Notes: generated by a model not told the origin, from the sequence alone. 64,000 nt of DNA from Candidatus Peregrinibacteria bacterium (GCA_016932495.1 JAFGCR010000009.1:1-64000); one strand, 5' to 3'; shown: positions 33,161-43,273, numbered from the stretch's first letter. Translations and numbers: made by a program.

Positions 33161-34133
33161 AATTTTCAAGCACCCCGGCAGGAATCAGCCGGAGATCAGT
33201 AGGCGGCCAAAGGACGATCAGGACTTTTCCGTTAATATTCTCCCTGTCCACGAAGGGCGTATACTGCTCATCGATAGGCGAAAACCAATGACGGGAGTCA
33301 TTGCTGTGGCTGCGGTTATCCCCTAAAACAAAATAATAACCCTCCGGAACGACAAAATCCCCCATGCCGGGCGTTTTTTTAAAATACGTGTTGAAGGCGT
33401 TTTCATCGTTTAAATAAACTTCTTCCAGTTCTGCGAATTCATCGCTGTCCGCTGTTTTTAAATACACACGCCCGTTTTCGATCCGGATGGTATCGCCGGG
33501 AATACCGATGATCCGTTTTACAAAATATTCAGGGCCGGCCGAACTGTAGATTCGTACCAGATACGACTGACCTGGCTGCCCCCAGAAAGTCAATTGTCCC
33601 GCCTGGATGTCTGCGCCGGTCACCACTTTTTTTTCAGCCTGTTTCCAGCTGCGGTCGATAAGGGAATCGGCTTTTGACTCTTCAACAGGCCTGTAATAGA
33701 CCAAATCCCTTTCTTCCACCCGATCCTGGCAGAACCAGAATGTCTGGACCAGGGGGTTTTGGCAGTAAAAAACGTTTTTTCCGGTTTTTAAATCCGCAAT
33801 CGGCAAAATTCCTTCGCCAGCAGCGTCAAAAACAATCGATTCTTCAAATTTATGGGGGTATTTATTGGTAATGGGGGGCAAGAAAACCACTGTGTCGCCC
33901 CGTTCAGGTCCTCCTAAATGATAATTCAGCTTATCGATCAGGATAAATTCATTGTTTTTAAGGGTATCGGCCATGGAGGAGCCGATGACCCGGAACGGGG
34001 AGATCAGAAACGTCCGGATCAGCACGACCAGGACAATGATGATGACCGCGTTGTAGAGAATGTCTGCCAAAAAAAGCCCGATTTCTTTCAGGGGTCTTTT
34101 CGCGTCGCTCTTTTTAGAGGGGTTTTTGTGCAT
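33159..34133 (-). CDS. lepB: Signal peptidase I
   Basis: Cleaves signal peptides at the outer face of the membrane. One membrane segment (about residues 24-44) precedes the catalytic Ser in FRVIGSSMADTL; the general-base Lys is in YFVKRIIGIPGDTIRI, and the family box GDNRSHSNDSRHW is near residue 270. At 324 residues it is longer than usual because of an insertion of about 100 residues between the Ser and Lys blocks that includes two Cys (FYCQNPLVQTFWFC). Confidence 0.94.
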   Translation of the reverse strand: MHKNPSKKSDAKRPLKEIGLFLADILYNAVIIIVLVVLIRTFLISPFRVIGSSMADTLKNNEFILIDKLNYHLGGPERGDTVVFLPPITNKYPHKFEESIVFDAAGEGILPIADLKTGKNVFYCQNPLVQTFWFCQDRVEERDLVYYRPVEESKADSLIDRSWKQAEKKVVTGADIQAGQLTFWGQPGQSYLVRIYSSAGPEYFVKRIIGIPGDTIRIENGRVYLKTADSDEFAELEEVYLNDENAFNTYFKKTPGMGDFVVPEGYYFVLGDNRSHSNDSRHWFSPIDEQYTPFVDRENINGKVLIVLWPPTDLRLIPAGVLEN

Positions 34134-34160
34134 AGTTCATGTCTTCAGAAATGCGTACCA

Positions 34161-34189
34161 AGCTTAATCGGAATTTAAGTTATTTACAA
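34161..34189 (-). promoter_or_regulatory. Promoter of lepB
   Basis: TTGTAA (34189-34184) and TAAGCT (34166-34161) are 17 bp apart on the minus strand; the -35 overlaps that of the divergent promoter. Confidence 0.5.
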
Positions 34190-34211
34190 GTTTTTTTATT
34201 TTTGCAATAAT
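34183..34211 (+). promoter_or_regulatory. Promoter of the PH-like membrane protein gene
   Basis: TTTACA (34183-34188) and AATAAT (34206-34211) are 17 bp apart, with the start codon 21 bases further on. Confidence 0.5.
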
Positions 34212-34231
34212 TCATATGAACAAAAACAAAA

Positions 34232-34810
34232 ATGATCATCGATAAGCTTATTTTTAAGAAGCACCTGGAAAAAGGGGAGAAGATCCTCTATGTGGTGCAT
34301 AAACATTGGATTGAAATAGTCAAAGCCACGCTGGAGGTCATTTTTTTTGGCTATGTTCTGCCATGGTCTTTGTATCTGATCGGTTTTAATTCACGCCTTT
34401 TTTTCTGGATCGCCTTTGCCTGGTCCGCTATAGCGACCATGCGGTTTTTATATGTTTTGGTCGACTGGATGAGCGATGCGTGGCTGATCACCGATATGAG
34501 CACGATCGTCGTTGAATGGCATGGCATTTTCAGCAACACATCGGCACGGGTGGGCTTTGAGGACATTGAGGGCGCGTCTTACGAGATAAAAGGTTTTTGG
34601 GGAACGATCCTCCGTTTCGGGAACATGACACTCCGGGTGATGTCAGCGTCCCACTTTGACCTCAAAAACGTTTCAAATCCCAAAAAGGCGGAGTTGGCAC
34701 TGGCCCGGTTTCAGGACCAGTACCTGAATGATCGGAACATGCAGGATTCGACTAGCTTAAAAAGTCTGCTTTCAGATATGGTCTCGCATCATATCCGCGG
34801 CATAAAGTAA
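34232..34810 (+). CDS. Bacterial PH-like (YdbS/YdbT-type) membrane protein
   Basis: Two membrane segments (about 27-47 and 52-72) are followed by a beta-rich domain starting DAWLITDMSTIVVEWHGIFS, VGFEDIEGASYEIKGFWGTI, RFGNMTLRVMSA, which fits the bacterial PH_2 domain that follows paired membrane helices in YdbS-type proteins. Function unknown. The ATG is preceded by CAAAAACAAAA, an A-rich leader shared with the pilin gene and the next gene. Confidence 0.7.
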   Translation: MIIDKLIFKKHLEKGEKILYVVHKHWIEIVKATLEVIFFGYVLPWSLYLIGFNSRLFFWIAFAWSAIATMRFLYVLVDWMSDAWLITDMSTIVVEWHGIFSNTSARVGFEDIEGASYEIKGFWGTILRFGNMTLRVMSASHFDLKNVSNPKKAELALARFQDQYLNDRNMQDSTSLKSLLSDMVSHHIRGIK

Positions 34811-34891
34811 AAACGCGGTCCTCTCAAAAATAGAAGGATCGCGTCCGCTGAGGTCTGATACCGAAGCCAAAAAACAAAAACAAACACAAAA

Positions 34892-35293
34892 ATGAAAATT
34901 TTTCTGATCATACTAGCCGTTTTTATAACGGTGGATGTGCTGATTGTCCTGTATGTCGTGTACCGGCGTATGCGGCGTAAGATTTCGGAAAGGGATAAGG
35001 CTAACATACGGAAAAACTGGAAAGAGATCATCCGTCAGAGCGATATGCGGCACGCTATTATGGACGCGGACAAACTGCTCGACCACACGTTGTATCTTTT
35101 TGGATATAAAGGAAATTTGGGCACTAAGCTCAAAAAGGCCAGCCGTCTTTTTAAAAACGTTAACAAAGTGTGGGCCGCCCACAAGGTGCGCAACAACATC
35201 GCCCACCAGATCAATTACCAGATCGATGAAAAAACGTACCGCAACACCATGCTGACTTTTAAAGAAGCATTTAAAGATTTGAGAATATTTTAA
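34892..35293 (+). CDS. Small membrane-anchored protein of unknown function
   Basis: 133 residues. An N-terminal membrane segment (about 3-24) is followed by a basic patch (YRRMRRK) and a helical domain with DMRHAIMDADKLLDHTLYLF and VWAAHKVRNNIAHQINYQID. The RNxxAH-like pattern in the last segment recalls HEPN-type helical domains, but I cannot assign one with confidence. It follows the PH-like gene by 81 bases, with the same A-rich leader, and may be co-expressed with it. Confidence 0.75.
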   Translation: MKIFLIILAVFITVDVLIVLYVVYRRMRRKISERDKANIRKNWKEIIRQSDMRHAIMDADKLLDHTLYLFGYKGNLGTKLKKASRLFKNVNKVWAAHKVRNNIAHQINYQIDEKTYRNTMLTFKEAFKDLRIF

Positions 35294-35297
35294 TAAC

Positions 35298-35400
35298 AAT
35301 TTCCCAATGACCAATTCCCAATGACCAATTAATGTAGTAAAAATTTCAGAAAATTGGTCATTGGCCCGAAGGGCGAGCAGAGCGGGTCATTGGTCATTAA
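35298..35400. repeat. CAATGAC heptamer arrays, inverted
   Basis: Units of the type CAATGAC/CAATTCC run at 35298-35331; the inverse, GTCATTG, appears at 35351-35365 and 35386-35400 around a GC-rich insert CCCGAAGGGCGAGC. It ends directly before coaE. Confidence 0.65.
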
Positions 35401-35406
35401 GAAAAT

Positions 35407-35988
35407 ATGATTCTAGGAATAACCGGTATCAGCGGGTCAGGAAAACACACAGCCGCCCATTATTTTGAACAGCGGGGGTGGGTGATTTTGGATGCGGATA
35501 AGATCGCTCACCATTCTTACCGTCCGTATACGGCTGTCTGGAAGGCGGTTGTACGCGAATTCGGGGAAGGGATCCTGAATCAGGACGATACCATCAACCG
35601 GGTAAAGCTTGGGAAGATCGTTTTCAGCGCTTCAGAGCCTGAGGAGTCGGAAAAAGCCCTCTCTAAGCTGAACCAGATCGTCCATCCGTATATGAAAAGG
35701 CGTATCAAAAACGAAATCCACCGCCATTTCCGGCGTCAGTCCAACATAGCGATCGTAGTGGCGCTTTGGAGGGAGTCGGATCTGGAAGACTGCTGTGAAA
35801 AAATTCTGCTTATTAAGGCAGATCCGGCATTAAGGAGAAAGCGGATCCAGGGGCGGGACGGCATTTCACCGGAAACCTATGAGATGCGGGTGAAAAATCA
35901 AACGGAGCCGCCCCAGCCGGATTTTATCGTGGAAAACAGCGGATCGCTGACAGATTTCAGGGAAAAACTGGGCCAGCTGGGTCTTTAA
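35407..35988 (+). CDS. coaE: Dephospho-CoA kinase
   Basis: Catalyses the last step of coenzyme A synthesis. The P-loop GITGISGSGKHTAAHYFEQR, the DADKIAHHSYRP substrate loop (usually DAD..H), and the LNQIVHPYMKRRI helix are present. The lid has RRKRIQGRDGISPE where relatives have R..R-type residues. At 193 residues the length is normal, though the protein is divergent, with KH in the P-loop where KS is common. Confidence 0.82.
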   Translation: MILGITGISGSGKHTAAHYFEQRGWVILDADKIAHHSYRPYTAVWKAVVREFGEGILNQDDTINRVKLGKIVFSASEPEESEKALSKLNQIVHPYMKRRIKNEIHRHFRRQSNIAIVVALWRESDLEDCCEKILLIKADPALRRKRIQGRDGISPETYEMRVKNQTEPPQPDFIVENSGSLTDFREKLGQLGL

Positions 35989-36059
35989 AAAGCGTTCGCA
36001 GAAAAAGGGACCATAAAAACACCGGGATTCTTAATTGTGAATTTTATATAAAGAATATA

Positions 36060-36087
36060 TTGACAAAAACAGAAAAATTATTATAAT
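36060..36087 (+). promoter_or_regulatory. Strong promoter of the giant-protein pair
   Basis: Consensus TTGACA (36060-36065) and consensus TATAAT (36082-36087) are 16 bp apart; the ATG follows at 36119. It is the closest match to a sigma-70 consensus in the window. Confidence 0.75.
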
Positions 36088-36118
36088 TAATATCCGATAC
36101 CTATATTTAGCCCTCCCC

Positions 36119-39100
36119 ATGCCCGAAAAACCCACTCCGAAAGCCAAGGCTCCTTCTAAAGCGCCGCAATCCGGCGTGGATTTTGATATTGATGTGTCTC
36201 TGAGCGATCTGCAGGGAGACGGGACTAAAGACCAGCGCGAAGCAGCTGCAGCCTTTGCTGTAGGATCCAAACGAGATGAGATTTTAGCCCGCTCCAGAAA
36301 CACCTCTGATATCGAACGGCGGATCCGCCAGGAAGTCGAATGGAATGCCGATGGTTTAGGGGAAACAGAGATGGACATCCCTGCTCTCCCCCCTCTTCCG
36401 GCATTGCCTCTGGAGGATAAAAAAGAAGAAGATTACGAGATCAGGATGATCCGGTTTTTAAGCGGAGAGATCCAGAAAGCGGAAGTCTTTGTCCGGAATG
36501 TAAAAAGTGATCCGGATGCCGCTTCGGAAATCATTGAAAGGGCTGAAAGAATGCTGGAAGCCCATCGGGAGAATTATCAGCAATATCTGGATCAGATGCA
36601 GAAAGCGGCATCAGAGACCGCCGCAGACGTTTCGCTGGATGACGCGTTCGCGGACATTCTGGATGAATTGAATGAAGCGGGGTTTGAAGCCACGGGCAGT
36701 CCGGATGATTTTCCTACTGAAGAGCAGGCCAAGGCCGCGGAACAGCAGGATGAGCTCCGTCTGATCCGGGAGTTAGCGAGCCAGCTGGAGGACGTGGATA
36801 CCGAAGAAGGGGAATGGGTCATCCGTGAAGCCGAACACCTTAAAAGCCAGTCGGACAGGAAAAAGGCGATCGATTATCTGAAAAGAAAACAAAAAGAAGC
36901 CTTGATGGAATTTCTGAAGCGCAAAGAACTGGAGCGCAAAGCTGAGCAGGAAACCGCGATCCGGGAAGAGATCGAAAGGCGTGAGGAGGAAAAAAGGGCA
37001 AGAAAAGAAATCGGAGATTTTATCATGGACACGATCGTCGAGGGGAAGGGGGCCCGTATTGAGAATCTGGAGGCTTTTGAGCGCCAGGGGGGAAAAGTTT
37101 ACGAACCGGATTCATGGGGCCTGAGGAAGATCGAATGGAAAGGGAGGTTCAATGCTCTTGATGGGGAAAACCGCCTGATCAAACCCATGATCGGCCGGTT
37201 ATGGTTCGATAAAATGGGAGAATTCCATCCCTGGCGCTATAAACATAGCCCCACTCCCCGTGAGAAAAAATTGATGGCCCCGGTCGAAAAAGCCGGTGAA
37301 TCCTATTTTCTTACGGTGGACGGCGAAGTGTTGCCTATCGTTTCTCCTATGGAGGAGCTCAAAGCTTTTTACGAAAATAAAGAAGAGGCAGAAGTGGTAG
37401 AAGGTGACATCATTCTTATGGAGCCGACAGAGCGCCATATCATTTACGTCGAGATCCTGGCGGAAGAATTAGCCGCTTTTGCCCAACGTTTTGAAGAAGC
37501 GGATAAACAGGCGTTGCTCGGTTTAAAAGACGAGATCCTTGCTGTGAAAGATTACGATGAAGATTCCAATTGGATATCAGTGTTATCTTCTGTAAAAGAA
37601 TGTGTCAGAAAGGCGGAGTTAAGCCCGACAGTCGCTTTTATTAAAGACCGCCTGTTCTTGAGGCTGGCTAAAACTGCCCGCGCCTACGATGTGGAATTGG
37701 ATTTCAACGGCCTGGCAGAACTGGATGATTACCAATGGGAACCTTATGGCCGATATGACCAGGGGGTCATTGTCCAGTTCCAGAGAGGCGGGAAAGATCA
37801 GTTTACATTGATCCGCGACGGAAAACTGCTCTATCCGATAGATGAGGCGTTAGATGGTGTGGATTCTTTTACGGGAAAGGTAGCGCGTGTTTCCGGGCAG
37901 CGCGGGAAAATGGCGTTATATAATTTTATTCTCAAAGAAAATGGCGAGTTATTCAGTCTGGAGTGGTTTAAGTTCATCTATCCGGTTGCCCATGGCATAT
38001 TCCGCTTGAGAACGCTGGATGACCGTTATAATTATCTGAACCCCGGAACAGGCGCCCTTATGAGTGATACTGGTTACGATGAAGCCGGTGATTTTGATAG
38101 CAGCGGAAAGGCACTCGTTAAACAAGGGGGGGAAAAATTTTACATTGACCGCGATGGCAAACGGCTTCAGCCCATCCGGCTAGCCGCTTCCATAGTAGTC
38201 GAACGCCATTTTGATACAGCCAAAACCGGCCCTATTCCGACTATCGAAGAATTGAAGGCCCGCATTAAGGAGCGGACACAGGAAGCGGAAGACCGCCACA
38301 TCAGCCATCGGTTCAGAGATCAATTCAGGGAATTGACTGAAGCGCATCCGGAAGAGAGGGAAGCGCTTCTCCGGCTTTTCAGTGTGTTCCGCCAGATGGT
38401 TAACGCGCATATAGACGATAAAGACAACGGAGAAAAGATCCATGAAGACCTTATCATCAAAACCCTCATAGCTAAGGTCGATCAGTCCGCATTAAGCAGA
38501 AAACTGAAACTAACACTAAAAGACAGCATTTATAATTTAAGGCATAAAAAACCTATATGGGGGAGGGTCGATCCGTTGCAGGTCCCTCTGATCACGGCGT
38601 TTGGCGTATTGATCGATGCCCACCCCGAAGAGGAACATGCGCTGTTCAGCCTTATCATGCGCTTAGAGATGAGAATGCAGCAAGTCCCTAAGGGTAAACG
38701 CCATCAGCGGTCCCTGCGCGAGAATCTGCGCAATCTTGTATTCGGGAAAGAATCCAGACTCAGCCTTAAGGCCAAACGAAAGGTCTATAATGTCATCCTG
38801 ACGATGATGAATAATCCTGATATCCAATGGGGCGGCTCTTCCGCCGATCATCAGACGTTCAAGAGAGAGCATACGGAGAGGCAGATCATCCGATTATGCG
38901 CTTCTGCAGAAGGAGGCCGTGTCGACGAGGCTTATCAGGGATTACAAAAACTGCTGCAGTCCGGGCATGGACGCAGGGTATCGGATCTGAAAAAAGAGGC
39001 TCTCAGGAAATTAGCTCTGGCTTTTTATCAGCATCTTTATGAATTATCCCAAGCTTATCAGGCAGGAGACCGAAATCCTGTTTTAGTAAAAAGATATAAG

Positions 39101-39637
39101 GAGGCGGAAAAAAAGACAATCAATGTTTTACAGCTTGCGAATACTGCTGATCCGGAAAACACTCAGATCCGGCAATTGATCGATTTACTGAAGCCGGTAT
39201 CCCTTGCCGGAATGGAAAAGAAGTCGACCCTTCCGCCCCGCCCCGTGGTCAAACGGAAACGGACCCGGTTATGGACTAAATTATTATTGCTCGGCTTATT
39301 GGGAGGGGTGGGCGCCGGTGTTTATTACCGGGCTGATCTGCAGAAAGCCGCTGAAGGATATGGTTTGTTACAGCCAAATAAGGAAAACGAGTCCGCTTTG
39401 GCACAGATGGGAGAGATGCAGATGAAGCAGGGGCGATTCAGGGCGGCCCGGAACACGTATTTAAAATTACTTAAAATAAGCCCCCGCAGTGCTGATTATC
39501 ATGCGGCATACGGGCAGATCCTTTTAAAACTGGAAAAAATAAAAAAAGCCGAATGGCACTTTAATTATGCGCTTAAGCTGAATCCAGGCCATGAGCTGGC
39601 CCGGCTTGAATTAGAAAAATTAAAACAAAAGAGGTAA
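36119..39637 (+). CDS. Giant WG-repeat-like and TPR protein with one membrane segment
   Basis: 1172 residues, not recognised as a whole. Residues 1-330 are charged and helical with long coiled-coil stretches. From about 330 to 700 come repeats of the WG type, where short beta hairpins end in a G-x-hydrophobic turn: EFHPWRYKHSP, ESYFLTVDGEVLPIVS, DQFTLIRDGKLLYPID, GEKFYIDRDGKRLQPIR. Helical domains follow to 1030. A single membrane segment (about 1055-1075, WTKLLLLGLLGGVGAGVYY) leads into a short C-terminal TPR region. Most of the protein is therefore probably cytoplasmic. It is followed 21 bases later by a second giant gene. Confidence 0.8.
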   Translation: MPEKPTPKAKAPSKAPQSGVDFDIDVSLSDLQGDGTKDQREAAAAFAVGSKRDEILARSRNTSDIERRIRQEVEWNADGLGETEMDIPALPPLPALPLEDKKEEDYEIRMIRFLSGEIQKAEVFVRNVKSDPDAASEIIERAERMLEAHRENYQQYLDQMQKAASETAADVSLDDAFADILDELNEAGFEATGSPDDFPTEEQAKAAEQQDELRLIRELASQLEDVDTEEGEWVIREAEHLKSQSDRKKAIDYLKRKQKEALMEFLKRKELERKAEQETAIREEIERREEEKRARKEIGDFIMDTIVEGKGARIENLEAFERQGGKVYEPDSWGLRKIEWKGRFNALDGENRLIKPMIGRLWFDKMGEFHPWRYKHSPTPREKKLMAPVEKAGESYFLTVDGEVLPIVSPMEELKAFYENKEEAEVVEGDIILMEPTERHIIYVEILAEELAAFAQRFEEADKQALLGLKDEILAVKDYDEDSNWISVLSSVKECVRKAELSPTVAFIKDRLFLRLAKTARAYDVELDFNGLAELDDYQWEPYGRYDQGVIVQFQRGGKDQFTLIRDGKLLYPIDEALDGVDSFTGKVARVSGQRGKMALYNFILKENGELFSLEWFKFIYPVAHGIFRLRTLDDRYNYLNPGTGALMSDTGYDEAGDFDSSGKALVKQGGEKFYIDRDGKRLQPIRLAASIVVERHFDTAKTGPIPTIEELKARIKERTQEAEDRHISHRFRDQFRELTEAHPEEREALLRLFSVFRQMVNAHIDDKDNGEKIHEDLIIKTLIAKVDQSALSRKLKLTLKDSIYNLRHKKPIWGRVDPLQVPLITAFGVLIDAHPEEEHALFSLIMRLEMRMQQVPKGKRHQRSLRENLRNLVFGKESRLSLKAKRKVYNVILTMMNNPDIQWGGSSADHQTFKREHTERQIIRLCASAEGGRVDEAYQGLQKLLQSGHGRRVSDLKKEALRKLALAFYQHLYELSQAYQAGDRNPVLVKRYKEAEKKTINVLQLANTADPENTQIRQLIDLLKPVSLAGMEKKSTLPPRPVVKRKRTRLWTKLLLLGLLGGVGAGVYYRADLQKAAEGYGLLQPNKENESALAQMGEMQMKQGRFRAARNTYLKLLKISPRSADYHAAYGQILLKLEKIKKAEWHFNYALKLNPGHELARLELEKLKQKR

Positions 39638-39658
39638 AGTAATTTCTAATTCATTGTT

Positions 39659-42600
39659 ATGAATCCTAATAAGCCCGACATACACGATTGCCCTTACAAT
39701 AATCCGGCTGAGCAGGCTCGTCTGCGGAATCTGGTGGATTCCATGAACGCCCTGATCCGTCATCATCGGTCGTTGGCCGGCGCGGAAAGCAGAGAAGATT
39801 TTGTAAAAGGGCTTCAGAAACTGTTTTTCAGATCCGGATTGCCCGCTGATGTCCGAAGCCAGCTCCAGCCTTTTTATCTGACAGCCCAGCTTAAGGCGGC
39901 CCAGCAGGATGAATGGTTTGATGCTCAGGCCATGGATGACGCGTTCCAGGAAGCAATGCAGGCATGTCTGGAGCCGGATGTGTGTGAAAAATTAAAAGAT
40001 CTGGCCGCCCGGACCCGTGTGCTCATTGAACAGCGTCTCGGTTCTGCCGCCGGGCTTTCATCGGAACAGCGCTTAAAAAAGGACCTGCTCGCCATCAATA
40101 AAGTAAATCCTGTCCATTGGCGGGTGCGGAATTTTTTCCGGAAAAAGATCCGTGAAAACATTCCGAAAAAACCGTTTGATTTCGGGGCTGTTTTACAGGA
40201 ACTGAAAAGTGACTGGAAAGCCAGAGAGAATACGGGTGAGATCAAAGCGGCTGAACGCCGCAGGGAAGCAGACAGGACTTTAAACAGCATCCGCGCGGAC
40301 ATCCAGATGGAACGGCATATCCGGGAGGTTTTAAGAGCGCCGGTATCTTCAGAAAAAAAAGTGGATGTCGCCCGTGCCGCTGAACAAGCTCTGCTTCATC
40401 GGGAGGAACCGTTGCCGGAAACAAAGCCTCAGCTCGATTTTCCCGGGGATAGGGTGGAAGTGGGCAGTGAAACGGCCGCCCCGCCGGTTACCGAAACAGC
40501 TTTTCCGCCTTTAACCGGTATGCCTTTAGAAGAATTCGGTCCTTTAATGGAAGAGAATGCTCCGGAAGAAGCTGAAGCTCCGAAGGTAAAGCAACCGGGA
40601 ACTCCGGACATACCTGAGACCAAAAAAGACCTGCTGTCCCGCCAGTTTCCAAAGATCATCGGGCCGGAAAAGCATCAGTGGAATGGCCTGATGATGGCGA
40701 CCTTTTCTGGAAATGAGAACAGTGTCCGCCGGTTTCTAAAGCAGGGGATCGATGTAAATGAAGCCGATGAAACCGGCTACACCCCCCTAATGCTGGCTGC
40801 GGAAAATGATTTTGATCATATTGTTGAGATTTTGATCGAGTACAATGCCGATTCGTCGTTAAAAGACAAAAAAAACGAGACCGCTTTAGATAAAGCCCGT
40901 AAGATGGGATATGTAAAAATAATCGCCCTCCTGGAATCAATCGAATTTAAAGTAAGATCCACCCGCAAAAAAATCGACTTCCCTGACTACGAGGTGGCGG
41001 AAAAAGCCGTGAAGATGAAGGAGGCGGAAACGGCTCAGCAGGCGTTTGAATGGGGGAATGATGCCAGCAGGGGTGGTGATTATGATCTGGCCCGCCGGTA
41101 TTTCGAACAGGCGATCACCATCGATCCGGATTTCACGCTGGCCTATAAGCATCTCGGTTATGTGCTGGAACAATTGGGGGAATTAAAGCTGTCAGCCGAT
41201 TACCACCGTACCGCTACCGAAATGGAATCGCGTTCGCTCATCAAGTCTGCCCGCCAGGCGGTGCAGATGGGAGATAACTTTAACAATCAGAATGATTTTG
41301 AAAAAGCATTGGAATGTTACGAAAAGGTGTTCACATACGGCTTTGATCCGACGCCGGACGTTGTGGTCATGGCTTATTTCGGCATAGGGCAGATCTATTT
41401 AAAGAGAAACGATTTGGAGCCTGCCAAAGAACATTTTAAAAAAATCCTGAAAATTGATCCGGGCCATTTTAATGCCTGCCGGTATCTGGGCTATATCTTC
41501 CATCGCGAAGGCGATCTGCTGGCGGCCAAGGTCTGGTATAATAAGGCTCTTGAAAATCAGCCGGATAACGAATGGGTTAAAGAACATCTGCGGGCAATCC
41601 GGACCCAGGAAGCTCCAAGTGTTTCTTCAGGATACACTTTAGAGGAGGCTTTTGCCGATCTTGCCGCTCAGCAGAAACAAAAAGAAGCTGACTTTCAGGC
41701 GCAGATGGGCAACAGCGTGATCCAGGCTCCTGAAGACATGCTGACGGATGGATCAGGCGATGAGGCGGAGTCTTTTCATACGCCGACTACCGATGAGCTG
41801 AATGGAATCGGTTTTCCGGTGGAGACCGATGGCATGCCCCCTCCGCCCCTTCCTCCTGATGCGGTCTCTATCGGAAAGGGCGCGTTTGATTTTATCCCCC
41901 CGGCTGTCCGCGGCCAGAGTAAATTAGGTGAAGAGGCGCTCGAACAAAAAAGACTTCGGGCTAAAAAGCGTCTGGAAGAGCTTTGCCGAGTCATTGCCTG
42001 CGAAGAGCATCGTACGGCCGAAGAATTGGATGAGGCGGTCAAAGGGTATGTCGCATTGGTCAAACAGCCGAAACTTTCCTGTATCGAGGGGGTCGATCAC
42101 CGGACCATCGCTATTAAATTACGTGATTTATGGAAACAGGGACTTTTGGAAGATTTCGGTTTCACCCCCGTAGAAATGGCTCATGCGCAGGACCTGGCTG
42201 TCAGCAATAAGGTCAGCGGGATAAAATCAGAGGAATATTTTAAGGCTCTGGCGGAATTCGGAAAAAGTTATTTTGAAATGAAGACCATCGAAGCAATGAA
42301 GAAGGCGGGATTCTTTTTCTTTAAAGCCCTGGAGATCGATCCGAAGCCTAAAGGGGAATATAAGTGGGTTAAAGGATATCTGAATGAAGCGAAAAAGTGG
42401 CTGGAACGCCTGGAAAAAGAGGCGGAAGAACAGCCGGTGCAGATCGAAGAGGATTTTGAAAACTCCTTACGCCCGCCTACGATTATAAATGCGGATATGC
42501 CGGAAGCCGTGCGCCAGGAAGCGCAGGAAGGAATGGGGATTTTCAGCAGTAAGACCCGGAAATTCATCCCGGGGCCGACTAAAGTTGTAAAAGAACCAGT

Positions 42601-43129
42601 CACCATCCCTCAGGGGAGATCTCTTCGGCAACGCTTAAAAGAACAGCTGGGGGATGTGTCTGATGAGCCGGTCACCCAAAGGAATATCCAGATCCCGGAA
42701 GAGGTCAGCCGGTCAGAGGCAGATGAATTTGATCTGATGCCTCCTACCATGCCGGTACCGCACATTCTGGATGAGGTGCTGAAAGATATACAGGAGGATA
42801 ATGAAGGCGGTCCGGAGGTCGCTGATAATCCCGAATTCCGCCGCAAAGCCCAGGAGTTTAGACATCAGTATATAGAATCCAATGATCCTGCCCATAAAAA
42901 AATGCTCCAGACCACTATTTACAAATATCATTACGATGATATCAATTTCCATCGCCGGAAAAACGCGATGTCGTATCTGGAGCTGGGCATCAGCCTGATC
43001 ACTTTTAAAGACAAACCCCGGGCTACCCGCGCCCTGAACGAGGCTTTGAAATTAGTCCAGAAGGACCAGGTGACTCTGAAGGATCAGATCAATGAATGGC
43101 TGGGAAAACTGAACGAAAAAGCCGTTTAA
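39659..43129 (+). CDS. Giant ankyrin- and TPR-repeat protein
   Basis: 1156 residues with no signal peptide or membrane segment. A helical N-terminal third is followed by two to three ankyrin repeats near 340-420 (NGLMMATFSGNENSVRRFL, TGYTPLMLAAENDFDHIVEI, ETALDKARKMGYVKIIALL), then about four TPRs at 450-640 (DYDLARRYFEQAITIDPDFT, LEPAKEHFKKILKIDPGHFN). Linkers are Glu/Pro-rich, and a last TPR-like block ends the protein. It probably acts as a scaffold, and its partner may be the upstream giant, with which it shares promoter and TPR content. Function unknown. Confidence 0.82.
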   Translation: MNPNKPDIHDCPYNNPAEQARLRNLVDSMNALIRHHRSLAGAESREDFVKGLQKLFFRSGLPADVRSQLQPFYLTAQLKAAQQDEWFDAQAMDDAFQEAMQACLEPDVCEKLKDLAARTRVLIEQRLGSAAGLSSEQRLKKDLLAINKVNPVHWRVRNFFRKKIRENIPKKPFDFGAVLQELKSDWKARENTGEIKAAERRREADRTLNSIRADIQMERHIREVLRAPVSSEKKVDVARAAEQALLHREEPLPETKPQLDFPGDRVEVGSETAAPPVTETAFPPLTGMPLEEFGPLMEENAPEEAEAPKVKQPGTPDIPETKKDLLSRQFPKIIGPEKHQWNGLMMATFSGNENSVRRFLKQGIDVNEADETGYTPLMLAAENDFDHIVEILIEYNADSSLKDKKNETALDKARKMGYVKIIALLESIEFKVRSTRKKIDFPDYEVAEKAVKMKEAETAQQAFEWGNDASRGGDYDLARRYFEQAITIDPDFTLAYKHLGYVLEQLGELKLSADYHRTATEMESRSLIKSARQAVQMGDNFNNQNDFEKALECYEKVFTYGFDPTPDVVVMAYFGIGQIYLKRNDLEPAKEHFKKILKIDPGHFNACRYLGYIFHREGDLLAAKVWYNKALENQPDNEWVKEHLRAIRTQEAPSVSSGYTLEEAFADLAAQQKQKEADFQAQMGNSVIQAPEDMLTDGSGDEAESFHTPTTDELNGIGFPVETDGMPPPPLPPDAVSIGKGAFDFIPPAVRGQSKLGEEALEQKRLRAKKRLEELCRVIACEEHRTAEELDEAVKGYVALVKQPKLSCIEGVDHRTIAIKLRDLWKQGLLEDFGFTPVEMAHAQDLAVSNKVSGIKSEEYFKALAEFGKSYFEMKTIEAMKKAGFFFFKALEIDPKPKGEYKWVKGYLNEAKKWLERLEKEAEEQPVQIEEDFENSLRPPTIINADMPEAVRQEAQEGMGIFSSKTRKFIPGPTKVVKEPVTIPQGRSLRQRLKEQLGDVSDEPVTQRNIQIPEEVSRSEADEFDLMPPTMPVPHILDEVLKDIQEDNEGGPEVADNPEFRRKAQEFRHQYIESNDPAHKKMLQTTIYKYHYDDINFHRRKNAMSYLELGISLITFKDKPRATRALNEALKLVQKDQVTLKDQINEWLGKLNEKAV

Positions 43130-43204
43130 TTCCTTTGCAGCTCGTAACGGATAATTTATCTTCGCTGTGTGGGGGCGTAATTTGTCATTGAATATTTTTT
43201 TAAA

Positions 43205-43270
43205 ATTACAAGTTACAAATTAAGAATTACCAGTTACAATAAATAACGTTATTTCGTTACAGCGTTATTG
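43205..43270. repeat. Heptamer then octamer array before gatB
   Basis: Five 7-bp units (ATTACAA, GTTACAA, ATTAAGA, ATTACCA, GTTACAA) at 43205-43239 face three 8-bp units in the other sense (CGTTATTT, CGTTACAG, CGTTATTG) at 43247-43270. Confidence 0.65.
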
Positions 43271-43273
43271 ACT

